A DNA stretch of 8,968 nucleotides, from the NCBI GenBank assembly GCA_002793115.1, contig PFPP01000026.1, positions 1 through 8,968 on the forward strand. Direction: 5' to 3'. Below are positions 1-6,755 of the stretch, one piece after another. The notes below the pieces were generated by a model. The model saw nothing but the letters and a program-made list of their open reading frames with translations. It ran no database searches and was not told the DNA's origin. The translations under genes were made by a program, and so were the position numbers. The DNA is from Candidatus Kaiserbacteria bacterium CG_4_10_14_0_2_um_filter_50_16 (GTDB lineage: Bacteria; Patescibacteriota; Minisyncoccia; Phycocordibacterales; Phycocordibacteraceae). Within the stretch, counting starts at the first letter, position 1. Every line of letters starts with the position of its first letter.

Positions 1-20
1 GGGTGGAATGCGGAACAGAC

Positions 21-33
21 GGCGCTTCGCGCC
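21..33 (+). other. Short GC hairpin, possible terminator end of an upstream gene
   Basis: GGCGC-TTC-GCGCC can fold into a 5-bp stem (6 bp with the C20-G34 pair) with a 3-base loop. A run of five T lies about six bases after it, around 41-45. It could be a weak rightward terminator for a gene off the left edge, but the T run is not directly attached. No gene is visible in 1-69. Confidence 0.2.
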
Positions 34-69
34 GGCAATATTTTTGGTGGAAATTTGAATTCCGAATTT

Positions 70-159
70 TGGCGGAGACGGTGGGATTTGAACCCACGAG
101 AGGATTTCTCCCCTGCCTCATTAGCAGCGAGGTGCTTTCGACCACTCAGCCACGTCTCC
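70..159 (-). tRNA. tRNA-Ser (anticodon GCU)
   Basis: On the minus strand the sequence folds as a complete class II tRNA. The acceptor stem is GGAGACG (159-153) paired with CGTCTCC (80-74). The anticodon stem CCTCG/TGAGG encloses the loop CTGCTAA with anticodon GCT. A long variable arm (AGGGGA-gaaa-TCCTCT, one G-U pair) and the T arm GTGGG-TTCAAAT-CCCAC (97-81) follow. The discriminator base is G, as expected for serine tRNAs. CCA is encoded directly after it (72-70), so no CCA addition is needed for the primary 3' end. It reads Ser codons AGC/AGU. It lies 20 bases downstream of comF on the same strand, and no separate terminator is visible between them. Confidence 0.97.
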
Positions 160-180
160 GTAGAGAGCAGAATATCAAAT

Positions 181-798
181 TTAGTGCGCGAGAGCGAGCG
201 GGATGATGTGTTCTGCGCCGGCTCCTTTAAGCGCATTGATGGCGGCTTGAAGCGTGGCGCCAGTGGTGAGCACGTCGTCTACTACGATGTAGGAGCAAGT
301 GGGATCTGCTTGGTGCAAGGCGCTAAATGCGCTACGCATATTCTCTTCGCGCTTGTGGCGGGGAAGCGAGACTTGCGAAATCGTCTCATGTGTACGGACG
401 AGTACATTAGTTCCTACTTTTATCTCGCACTCTCGCATGGCGCCGCGTACTATTTCTTCTACTTGATTAAAACCACGCTCTTTCTGCCGCTTTTTTCCAA
501 GCGGTACTGGCACTATATAGGACGTCGTACGTCCTATATCGTCACAATCGCGTAGGTATTCAGCAAGCACGAGTGCAAGGAGTTCGAAAGCACGTTCGTT
601 GCCGCGATACTTCGCTTCGTGTATGGCCGCGCGGACAAATGGATTATCGAAGGAAAGAAGCACAATCGTTTCGGGCCTGGTTTCCGAGACGAGTCGAGGC
701 GCCACGAGTGCGAGAAACTCGTCGTTTGAAATGCCACGCAAAGTGATTTCATCCACACGTGGAGGGAATAAGATATCAAACCAGTGTTGCAGAATCAT
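181..798 (-). CDS. comF: ComF family protein (phosphoribosyltransferase-like, competence)
   Basis: About 205 residues if started at the ATG at 798, giving MILQHWFDILFPPR, which matches the usual ComF opening. An in-frame ATG at 822 would add 8 residues and overlap the pilM start. The C-terminal half is a type I phosphoribosyltransferase fold: VPVPLGKKRQKERGFNQ around residues 96-112 and the PRPP-binding loop VVDDVLTTGAT around 172-182. A KYRG motif lies near residue 63. ComF proteins are cytoplasmic and needed for natural transformation, acting with incoming single-stranded DNA after uptake; the exact chemistry is not settled. The N-terminal CxxC zinc ribbon of classical ComF is absent: LFPPR runs straight into VDEITLRG. 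The gene is divergent from pilM, with only 17 bases between the start codons, so the two share a control region. This supports a DNA-uptake role for the neighbouring pilus genes. Confidence 0.88.
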   Translation of the reverse strand: MILQHWFDILFPPRVDEITLRGISNDEFLALVAPRLVSETRPETIVLLSFDNPFVRAAIHEAKYRGNERAFELLALVLAEYLRDCDDIGRTTSYIVPVPLGKKRQKERGFNQVEEIVRGAMRECEIKVGTNVLVRTHETISQVSLPRHKREENMRSAFSALHQADPTCSYIVVDDVLTTGATLQAAINALKGAGAEHIIPLALAH

Positions 799-803
799 TA
801 TGG

Positions 804-809
804 TATTAT
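804..809 (+). promoter_or_regulatory. Candidate -10 box of pilM (divergent comF/pilM region)
   Basis: TATTAT lies six bases before the pilM ATG at 816, which would put transcription start on or beside the start codon (leaderless mRNA). No good -35 box at 16-18 bases and no Shine-Dalgarno sequence is seen. The same bases read on the other strand (ATAATA/TAATAC) lie close to the comF ATG at 798, so the two promoters may overlap. Inferred from sequence only. Confidence 0.4.
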
Positions 810-815
810 TCTCGT

Positions 816-1919
816 ATGTCATTTCTCGATTTTCTATTTAGAAAAAAGGAAAAAAGCTTTCTCGGCGTTGACATAGGTTCATCGTCCTTGAAGGTCGTAC
901 AGCTACGTAAGGAACGCGGGCAGGCGGTGCTCGAGACCTACGGCGAACTCGCACTCGGTCCCTATAGCGGCTCCGAAGTCGGGCAGGCGACAAATCTTTC
1001 CGCCGAACAAATTACAGAAACGCTGAAAGATCTTTTGCGCGAGGCGAAAGTGACGACGAAAAATTGCGGTGTCTCGATACCTTTCGCGCGTTCCCTCCTT
1101 AGCTTAGTCGTTCTGCCGTACCGCAAGGATCCTGCGGAACAAAAAACCGTTATCGAGCTTGAAGCACGCAAATATATTCCCATGCCGATAAGCGAAGTGC
1201 AACTCGATTGGTTCATTATGCCCAGAGCGGAGCAGGTGCAACTCGCCGAAAAAGAATCCATCCACGATGCATCTCAGGACGGCGGAAATATCGAAGTACT
1301 TCTCGTCGCGGTCCATAACGATGAACTCTCTTTTCTTCAAAAAGTCATTTCTGGTGCGGGGCTCGCCGCGAGCTTCTACGAGATTGAGATCTTCAGCACC
1401 ATCCGCGCAGTGGTCGAGGAGCAGGTGAAACCGGTCATGGTGCTCGACGTCGGCGCGGCTTCGACGAAAACCTACGTTATCGAGCACGGCGTCGTAGCGC
1501 TTTCGCACTCCATAGGCACCGGAAGCCAGGATATCACGCGCGCTATTTCGGTTTCAAACAACGTCTCCATTGCCATGGCTGAGGCGCTGAAAAAGAAAGA
1601 AGGTCTTGGTGGCGCAGGAGCATTTGGAGGTCCCGAATTTGTTTTTTCGCGCATTTTTTCCGAGGCGAGGCGAGTTCTTGTGCAATATGAGACGGTGAAC
1701 AAAAAATCGGTAACCTCTATCATACTTACGGGCGGCGGCGGGGTCACCAAAGAGCTCGGCGCGTATGCGAAAAAGACTTTCTCGATTGACGTCCGTGTCG
1801 CGAATCCTTTTCTGAAAACCGAGGCACCAGCATTTATGCGTTCGATTCTCGAAGAGATTGGTCCCGAGTTCGCAGTCGCCGTCGGGATCGCATTGCGCAA
1901 GCTTGCAGAAGCGCGATAA
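816..1919 (+). CDS. pilM: Type IV pilus assembly ATPase-like protein PilM
   Basis: 367 residues, an actin-like (FtsA/MreB-fold) cytoplasmic protein. ATP-site motifs are in order: phosphate-1 loop GVDIGSSSLKVV at residues 17-28, phosphate-2 loop DVGAAST at 211-217, and the adenosine motif TGGGGVTK around 305-312. It ends with the FAVAVGIALRKL helix typical of PilM. In known systems PilM binds the cytoplasmic tail of PilN and links the cytoplasmic motor to the membrane alignment complex. The ATG at 816 is chosen because MSFLDFLFRKKEKSFLGVDIG is the usual PilM opening (short amphipathic helix, basic stretch, then the loop). The longer in-frame extension upstream would run into comF and has no family counterpart. 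It ends TAA, 56 bases before pilN. Confidence 0.95.
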   Translation: MSFLDFLFRKKEKSFLGVDIGSSSLKVVQLRKERGQAVLETYGELALGPYSGSEVGQATNLSAEQITETLKDLLREAKVTTKNCGVSIPFARSLLSLVVLPYRKDPAEQKTVIELEARKYIPMPISEVQLDWFIMPRAEQVQLAEKESIHDASQDGGNIEVLLVAVHNDELSFLQKVISGAGLAASFYEIEIFSTIRAVVEEQVKPVMVLDVGAASTKTYVIEHGVVALSHSIGTGSQDITRAISVSNNVSIAMAEALKKKEGLGGAGAFGGPEFVFSRIFSEARRVLVQYETVNKKSVTSIILTGGGGVTKELGAYAKKTFSIDVRVANPFLKTEAPAFMRSILEEIGPEFAVAVGIALRKLAEAR

Positions 1920-1962
1920 AAAGTTTTACACACCCCATCGCATTAAGCACAGATAAGTATCG

Positions 1963-1968
1963 TATACT
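1963..1968 (+). promoter_or_regulatory. Candidate -10 box of pilN
   Basis: TATACT, part of the 8-mer GTATACTA (1962-1969), sits seven bases before the pilN ATG. This suggests a leaderless transcript. The same 8-mer precedes the receiver gene at 5255-5262. No convincing -35 box is present; the position 17 bases upstream reads GCATTA. Confidence 0.5.
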
Positions 1969-1975
1969 AAACACT

Positions 1976-2611
1976 ATGGCTCTCCCACCTACGATACCAA
2001 CCTCATTCATCCCCCAGTCAGCGTCTGCTGCCGCTCGCCGGTTCCGCACCGATTTCGTCGGCGCGTTCGGTTTCTTCGGGTACTCGGTTCTCGGTGTCAT
2101 TTTCGCTCTTGCGATCGGCGTCTTCTTCTACGGCCGAATTCTTGCCGCGACGCAGGTCTCGAAGGACACAGAACTCGCGAAGGCAGAAGCGACGATTGAT
2201 TCAGCGACGGTTCTAGGATTCGTACGATTACGGGACCGCCTCAATTTGAGCACAACGCTTCTAGGGAACCATGTCGCATTCTCCGGCTTCTTTAAGCTGA
2301 TCGAGACGATATTGCCAACGACTGTCCGCTTCACTTCACTCCACCTCGCTGTCGACGATGCGAAAAAAGTAAAACTCGACGGCTCCGGCGTCGCGAAGAG
2401 TTTCAATGCGCTTGCCGTCGCTTCTACCGAGTTCGCCGCTGACGGTCTCATCAAAGAGGCTGTCTTTTCAAATATCGTTATCAATAAAGATGATTCTGTT
2501 TCTTTCGCTCTTTCCGCCATGATCGACCCGAACCTCATCGCCTTCTTGCCGAGTTCGGCGATACCGAGTGCGTTTGCGACCTCGACCGCCTCAACCACCA
2601 TTTCATTATGA
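1976..2611 (+). CDS. pilN: PilN-like type IV pilus alignment protein
   Basis: 211 residues. A short cytoplasmic N-terminus (residues 1-30, with basic RRFR at 21-24) is followed by one hydrophobic membrane segment at about 31-52. An extracytoplasmic helical stretch then leads into a compact alpha/beta domain (about 100-190) containing the LGNHVAFSGFFKLIETILPTTVRF stretch, which resembles the fold-type repeats of PilN/GspL-C. PilN spans the membrane, binds PilM inside the cell and pairs with PilO outside. Assignment rests on topology, size and position between pilM and pilO more than on strict motifs, and the sequence is divergent, as is usual in CPR genomes. Its TGA stop overlaps the pilO ATG by four bases (ATGA), which implies translational coupling. 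The end is Thr/Ser/Ala rich. Confidence 0.8.
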   Translation: MALPPTIPTSFIPQSASAAARRFRTDFVGAFGFFGYSVLGVIFALAIGVFFYGRILAATQVSKDTELAKAEATIDSATVLGFVRLRDRLNLSTTLLGNHVAFSGFFKLIETILPTTVRFTSLHLAVDDAKKVKLDGSGVAKSFNALAVASTEFAADGLIKEAVFSNIVINKDDSVSFALSAMIDPNLIAFLPSSAIPSAFATSTASTTISL

Positions 2612-3147
2612 GTAGCCGCATACTTCCCGCACTTGCACTTCTAGTCTCCATAGGCATATTCTTCACCTATGTGGACCCGATTTGGTCAGGTCCGATAGCC
2701 GCGTCGAAAGCGGCCATTGCCTCCGACGACCAGGCGCTCGCCGCCGCAAGCAGGTATGCTACTCAACAAAACGAACTCGCTACTGCCCGAAGCGCCATCG
2801 ATCCGGCGGATCTCACGCGGCTCTCTTCCTTCCTTCCCGATTCGGTCGATAATGTCAGACTTGTACTCGACCTGAACGCTCTTGCCGCTCGAAGTGGGCT
2901 TTCGCTCTCCAACATTAACGTTACAGCAAACACCGCATCCGCGGAATCAGCGAATGTGAGCGCAAGTTCGGTTGGTTCAGCCGATCTCTCGCTTTCTGCC
3001 ATCGGAACGTATGCCGCGTTGAAAACATTCCTTGGCGGAGTAGAGAAGAGTGAGCGCCTTCTTGACGTAAAGGATATTTCCGTTAAGGGTTCAGACACGG
3101 GTGTCTACACCTATCAAGTGCAATTACGTCTCTATTGGCTGCGCTAA
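2608..3147 (+). CDS. pilO: PilO-like type IV pilus alignment protein
   Basis: 179 residues: an N-terminal membrane anchor (about 4-22), an Ala-rich helical and probably coiled-coil segment (about 30-65), then a small C-terminal alpha/beta domain. The domain carries LDLNALAARSGLSLSNI near residues 92-108 and the stretch around YAALKTFLGGVEKSERLLDV near 135-154, which matches the ferredoxin-like PilO core (a YxxLxxFLxxLExxxRll pattern). PilO forms a heterodimer with PilN on the outer face of the membrane. The ATG overlaps the pilN stop (ATGA), and there is no Shine-Dalgarno sequence, so translation is probably coupled. It is unusually Ser/Ala rich. The stop is TAA, and the next gene begins 16 bases later. 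Confidence 0.82.
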   Translation: MSSRILPALALLVSIGIFFTYVDPIWSGPIAASKAAIASDDQALAAASRYATQQNELATARSAIDPADLTRLSSFLPDSVDNVRLVLDLNALAARSGLSLSNINVTANTASAESANVSASSVGSADLSLSAIGTYAALKTFLGGVEKSERLLDVKDISVKGSDTGVYTYQVQLRLYWLR

Positions 3148-3163
3148 ACGCTTTTTCAACACT

Positions 3164-3466
3164 ATGAAACTCAACACGACACTTCTCATCATCATCACGC
3201 TCATTGCCGCGGCTGGCGCCTATTGGTATTTTTTTACCAGGACAGGGAATCAGCCACCTCTATCTGCATCTACCAGCGCATCCGTGAATCAGGCACAGCT
3301 ACAATTCGAAACGTTGGTCGGCGAGCTCCAGTCAATCTCGTTCAACACCAGCATTTTTTCAGATCCGCGTTTCAATGCGCTTGTTGATATCGCGACATCC
3401 ATTTCTTCTGAACCTGCCGGTCGCCCCGATCCCTTGGCGCCCATTCCCGGAGTGAGCGGACACTAA
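3164..3466 (+). CDS. Small membrane-anchored protein in the pilP position, function unknown
   Basis: 100 residues. MKLNTT leads into a hydrophobic segment (about 6-26), followed by a polar Ser/Thr/Gln-rich linker (27-45). A short helical stretch and the ending FSDPRFNALVDIATSISSEP then GRPDPLAPIPGVSGH close the protein. There is no lipobox cysteine and no recognised domain. It occupies the slot between pilO and pilB where Gram-negative operons carry pilP, and its GRPDPLAPI tail loosely recalls the R-x-PF-x-P motif of PilP. The resemblance is too short to call homology. A secretin-binding PilP would make little sense in a cell without an outer membrane. The start at 3164 is chosen because it gives a clean signal-anchor; an upstream extension would overlap pilO. 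AACACT directly before the ATG is identical to that of pilN. Confidence 0.75.
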   Translation: MKLNTTLLIIITLIAAAGAYWYFFTRTGNQPPLSASTSASVNQAQLQFETLVGELQSISFNTSIFSDPRFNALVDIATSISSEPAGRPDPLAPIPGVSGH

Positions 3467-3469
3467 TGA

Positions 3470-5242
3470 ATGAATCTTCTCAGATTACTTGTTAATAAGG
3501 GCATCCTCTCTACAAGCGATCACGCGATGGTCGAGTCCGAACTCGCGAAAAATCGTCCGCTCGCCGATGCGCTCGCCGAGCGTGGTATCTCGCTAGCGGA
3601 CGCACTCGCTGTCGCGGGGAAGGCATACGGATTGCCAACTCGCATACTCGGCGACCCGCCCGCCAATCAAGAGGTATTTCAATATATTCCGATCGATTCG
3701 GCTCGTTACTATAAATTCGTGCCGCTCAATGTTGTTGAAGGCGCGCTCGAAGTCGGCATTACCGATCCGGACAATATCGAGGCGTTTGATGCACTACAAT
3801 TTATTTCAGGTAAAATCGGCTTGCCCTATAAAATTATCCTTATCACAAAAGAAGACTTTGAACGCGTACTCGATGAGTATCAGAATCTTTCAGGCGAAGT
3901 CAACAGGGCGCTTTCCGAATATGAGACGACTGCCACCTCCGCATCCGCCGCGCCGTCTACGCCGTCTGAAATGGAGTCGCTACTTGATGACAAGCCGCTT
4001 ACCCTTACCGGCCCCCGCGAGGCTCTGAAAGAGGACTCGCCGGTGACGAAAATTGTGTCAACCATATTGCGATATGCTATTGAGGGACGCGCATCCGACA
4101 TCCACATCGAGCCTTCGCCGAACAAGACGCGAGTCCGTTTCCGTATGGATGGCGATCTCCACACTTCTTTGGAATTACCGGCCAGAGTGCATGAGGCGGT
4201 TATTGCACGCATCAAAATCCTTTCAAAGTTGCGTCTCGACGAGAAACGTAAACCGCAGGACGGTCGTTTCTCGGCGACTGTCGATACGCGCCGTATCGAT
4301 TTTCGCGTCTCCACCTTTCCGACGGAATACGGGGAGAAAGTGGAAATGCGCATCCTCGATCAATCGGCCACTACCGCGACGCTAGAATCGATAGGACTTA
4401 CGAAAACACAGCTCGCTCTCATTCGCGCCATCATGAAAGTTCCGTACGGCATCGTTCTCATCGCTGGACCGACCGGTTCGGGGAAATCGACTACGCTCTT
4501 CGCGATGCTCTCCGAACTTGACCGCGAGACGGTAAATGTCGTCTCGCTCGAGGATCCTGTCGAATATGAGATCTCCGGCGTCTCACAGAGCCAAGTGCGG
4601 CCCGAAATAGAATACACGTTCGCCAATGGGCTTCGTTCCATCTTGCGCCAAGACCCGGACATCATCATGGTCGGCGAAATCCGCGATAAGGAGACTGCAG
4701 TGCTTGCTGTGCAAGCGGCACTGACAGGCCATCTCGTCTTCTCCACCATACACACCAATACTGCCGTCGGCGCAATCCCGCGCCTTATCGATATGGGTGT
4801 TGATCCATTCCTTATCGCGCCGACCCTGGTCGCTGTTGTCGGGCAGCGCCTTGTCCGCAAGCTCTGCAAAGACGCGGGCAAGCCATTCCCGATTACCGAT
4901 AGCATGAAAAAATTTCTTGACCGAGAATTTGCCGATATACCGCTCGAATATCGCACAGCACTTCCTCCCTTCAAGGAGTTTTATCACGCAGGTCCAACTG
5001 GCGAATGCCCGAATGGCACGCGCGGCCGTACTGCTGTATTCGAAATACTGCGCATGGATAAAAAAATAGAACAAGTGATCTTGAAAGAACCGGTCGATGA
5101 AAAGATCTACGCCGTCGCGCGCGCGAGCGGCATGTTCACCATGCGTGAGGATGCCATCGTAAAGGCGCTCGCTGGCGAAATTCCCTTTGAAGAAATCAAC
5201 ACGCTTGGAGGAGAACTTCCCCCCGTGGAGGACACCGCTTGA
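3470..5242 (+). CDS. pilB: Type IV pilus extension ATPase PilB (GspE/PulE family)
   Basis: 590 residues, a cytoplasmic hexameric motor that powers pilus polymerisation. An N-terminal MshEN/T2SSE-N domain lies at about 1-145 (ALAVAGKAYGLPTRI, then FVPLNVVEGALEVGITDP). A linker follows at about 146-180, and then the T2SSE ATPase core: ASDIHIEPS near 208-216, Walker A GPTGSGKS at 333-340 (Lys339), Asp box around SLEDPVEY, Walker B DIIMVGEIRD at 397-406 (Glu403), and the His box HLVFSTIHTNT. Length is normal for PilB. The C-terminal zinc tetracysteine is incomplete: only Cys466 (KLCKDAG) and Cys513 (GECPNGTRGR) remain of the two CxxC pairs. The ATG at 3470 is used because the ATG at 3466 hits a stop within ten codons. 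It begins three bases after the previous stop and ends TGA, 28 bases before the receiver gene. Confidence 0.97.
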   Translation: MNLLRLLVNKGILSTSDHAMVESELAKNRPLADALAERGISLADALAVAGKAYGLPTRILGDPPANQEVFQYIPIDSARYYKFVPLNVVEGALEVGITDPDNIEAFDALQFISGKIGLPYKIILITKEDFERVLDEYQNLSGEVNRALSEYETTATSASAAPSTPSEMESLLDDKPLTLTGPREALKEDSPVTKIVSTILRYAIEGRASDIHIEPSPNKTRVRFRMDGDLHTSLELPARVHEAVIARIKILSKLRLDEKRKPQDGRFSATVDTRRIDFRVSTFPTEYGEKVEMRILDQSATTATLESIGLTKTQLALIRAIMKVPYGIVLIAGPTGSGKSTTLFAMLSELDRETVNVVSLEDPVEYEISGVSQSQVRPEIEYTFANGLRSILRQDPDIIMVGEIRDKETAVLAVQAALTGHLVFSTIHTNTAVGAIPRLIDMGVDPFLIAPTLVAVVGQRLVRKLCKDAGKPFPITDSMKKFLDREFADIPLEYRTALPPFKEFYHAGPTGECPNGTRGRTAVFEILRMDKKIEQVILKEPVDEKIYAVARASGMFTMREDAIVKALAGEIPFEEINTLGGELPPVEDTA

Positions 5243-5254
5243 CGGAATTACGTA

Positions 5255-5263
5255 GTATACTAT
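5255..5263 (+). promoter_or_regulatory. Candidate -10 region of the receiver/pilT/pilC segment
   Basis: GTATACTAT contains TATACT (5256-5261) and TACTAT (5258-5263), the latter ending seven bases before the ATG at 5271. It lies within the 10-base palindrome TAGTATACTA (5253-5262) and repeats the 8-mer GTATACTA found before pilN. It suggests an internal, leaderless promoter between pilB and the receiver gene. TTGACG at 5239-5244 is only 11 bases from TATACT, too close for a normal -35. Confidence 0.45.
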
Positions 5264-5270
5264 TTCGACA

Positions 5271-5687
5271 ATGACCTACAACGTCTATATTGTTGATGAC
5301 GACAGATTCTTACTCGATCTCTACGCGATTAAGTTTAAGAATGCTGGTCATGAGGTGGGCGTATTTGGCGGCGGTGAAGAACTCGTGGCCACCCTTCGAA
5401 AAGGGGATACAAAAGCGCCGGACGCCATTCTCCTCGACCTCGTTATGCCTGGTATGGACGGTTTCGGAGTGCTCGAGATAATACGGAAGGAACACCTCGC
5501 ACAAGGATCGAAGATAATCATTCTCTCGAACCAAGGCCAAGATTCCGACCTAGAAAAAGCAAAGCAGTTCGCTACCGACGGATACATCGTCAAGGCGTCA
5601 GCCATTCCTTCTGAAGTGTTCGCCGAGACGATACGCACCATTGAATCTGGGGCATCTCCAGACGGAGAATCTCGTCACCACCAGTAA
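5271..5687 (+). CDS. Stand-alone response regulator receiver domain (CheY-like)
   Basis: 138 residues forming a single receiver domain with no output domain. Key residues are all present: acidic pocket Asp9-Asp10-Asp11 (YIVDDDRF), phospho-acceptor Asp56 in ILLDLVMPGMDG, switch Ser86 in IIILSNQGQ, and Lys108 in GYIVKAS. The last 15 or so residues are a polar tail without fold. Such proteins are phosphorylated by a sensor histidine kinase and act by binding a partner. No kinase is encoded in this window, so it must be supplied from elsewhere. The gene sits between the extension (pilB) and retraction (pilT) motor genes, and pilT starts one base after its TAA, so co-translation is likely. By analogy with PilG/PilH of twitching-motility systems it may control motor choice or activity. 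That role is inference from position. Confidence 0.93.
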   Translation: MTYNVYIVDDDRFLLDLYAIKFKNAGHEVGVFGGGEELVATLRKGDTKAPDAILLDLVMPGMDGFGVLEIIRKEHLAQGSKIIILSNQGQDSDLEKAKQFATDGYIVKASAIPSEVFAETIRTIESGASPDGESRHHQ

Positions 5688-5688
5688 T

Positions 5689-6750
5689 ATGGCCACCGAA
5701 ATACGTCTCGCAGAGCTTCTCGACCTCGTCGTCACCGAAGGTGGTTCAGATCTCCACGTCTTCGCTGGCGGACCGCCCATGCTCCGCGTGAGCGGCGCGC
5801 TGTTTCCTCTTTCCAAATATCCGGCGTTTACTGCAGGAGACACGGAATTAATGCTCAAGAGCATTGTGCCTCCGGACAGATGGGATTCGTTCCGGCGGGA
5901 TCAGAATATCGACCTTTCCTATGCGTATCAGACGAATGTACGGTTTCGCGTCAACGGGTACATTGCACAAGGGGGAATCGCAATTGCACTCCGGCTCGTG
6001 CCACATACCATCCGCACCTTCGCCGAGCTCAATCTCCCTTCGATACTTGAAGTGTTTACCCAGCGCGAGCAAGGTTTTTTCCTCGTTGTGGGACCGATCG
6101 GACATGGTAAATCGACGACGCTCGCCACGATGATTGACCGCATCAACGACTCTCGCGCGGAGCATATCCTCACCATTGAAGACCCGGTCGAGTATCTCTT
6201 CACGCCGAAAAAGTCGCTCATCCACCAACGCGAGATCCATATTGACACGCCCGATTTCCATGCCGCTCTGCAAAGCGCATTTCGTGAAGATGTGGACGTC
6301 GTTATGGTCGGCGAGATGCGCGATTACGAGACTATTTCTTCGGCGGTCACCGCCGCCGAGACCGGTCACCTCGTTTTTTCTACGCTCCACACCAATAACG
6401 CCGCGCAGACCATCGACCGCATTATCGATATGTTTCCCGCCGAACAGCAGGATCAGGTGCGCGTACAGTTATCGGGCTCTCTCGCTGGCATTTTTTCTCA
6501 ACGACTTATCCCGCGCGTTTCTGGCGGGCTCATTCCGGCGTACGAGCTTCTTATCAATAATAATGCGGTGGCGAATCTTATCCGCGAAGCGCAAACCCAC
6601 GAGATAAACGCCGTCATCCAGACCTCCTCGCAGGAGGGCATGATTGATATGGACCGTATGCTCGCGGGTCTTGTGCATAAGGGAGAAGTGACAGTTGAGC
6701 ACGCCTACGAACACGCGATGGATCCGAAAACGTTCGAGCGCTATCTCTGA
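5689..6750 (+). CDS. pilT: Type IV pilus retraction ATPase PilT
   Basis: 353 residues, the usual PilT length. An N-terminal PAS-like domain (about 1-100) opens MATEIRLAELLDLVVTEGGSDLHV, where the GSDLH signature is characteristic. The RecA-like core follows: Walker A GPIGHGKS at 135-142 (Lys141), Asp box TIEDPVEY, Walker B DVVMVGEMRD from residue 203 (Glu209), and the His box HLVFSTLHTNN. The C-terminal region has NNAVANLIREAQTHEI, equivalent to the AIRNLIRE retraction motif of PilT. PilT depolymerises the pilus, which is needed for twitching and DNA uptake. The Walker A loop is non-standard (Ile and His replace the common Thr and Ser) but keeps GxxxxGKS. The ATG at 5689 is preferred over an upstream in-frame TTG at 5641, which lies inside the receiver gene. 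It ends TGA, five bases before pilC. Confidence 0.95.
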   Translation: MATEIRLAELLDLVVTEGGSDLHVFAGGPPMLRVSGALFPLSKYPAFTAGDTELMLKSIVPPDRWDSFRRDQNIDLSYAYQTNVRFRVNGYIAQGGIAIALRLVPHTIRTFAELNLPSILEVFTQREQGFFLVVGPIGHGKSTTLATMIDRINDSRAEHILTIEDPVEYLFTPKKSLIHQREIHIDTPDFHAALQSAFREDVDVVMVGEMRDYETISSAVTAAETGHLVFSTLHTNNAAQTIDRIIDMFPAEQQDQVRVQLSGSLAGIFSQRLIPRVSGGLIPAYELLINNNAVANLIREAQTHEINAVIQTSSQEGMIDMDRMLAGLVHKGEVTVEHAYEHAMDPKTFERYL

Positions 6751-6755
6751 CCTCT

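Noticed and set aside
3..555. Open frames across the tRNA (translations with VGFEPT or RRRWDLNPR)
   Set aside because: These are the well-known false proteins made by translating a serine tRNA gene on the opposite strand; they also run against comF.
759..815. N-terminal extension of pilM upstream of 816
   Set aside because: It lacks family similarity, overlaps comF, and the usual PilM opening begins at 816.
3093..3106. Inverted repeat AGACAC-GG-GTGTCT in pilO, similar to the element palindrome core
   Set aside because: It encodes ordinary residues (S-D-T-G-V-Y) in the conserved end of PilO, differs at the centre and outer arms, and is probably chance.
4360..4974. Long antisense open frame within pilB
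   Set aside because: Composition and codon pattern are those of a shadow of pilB; no recognisable domain.
5239..5261. TTGACG as -35 for the TATACT before the receiver gene
   Set aside because: Spacing of 11 bases is too short for a sigma-70-type promoter.
5641..5688. Upstream TTG start for pilT
   Set aside because: It lies inside the receiver gene; the ATG at 5689 gives the standard PilT N-terminus one base after the receiver stop.
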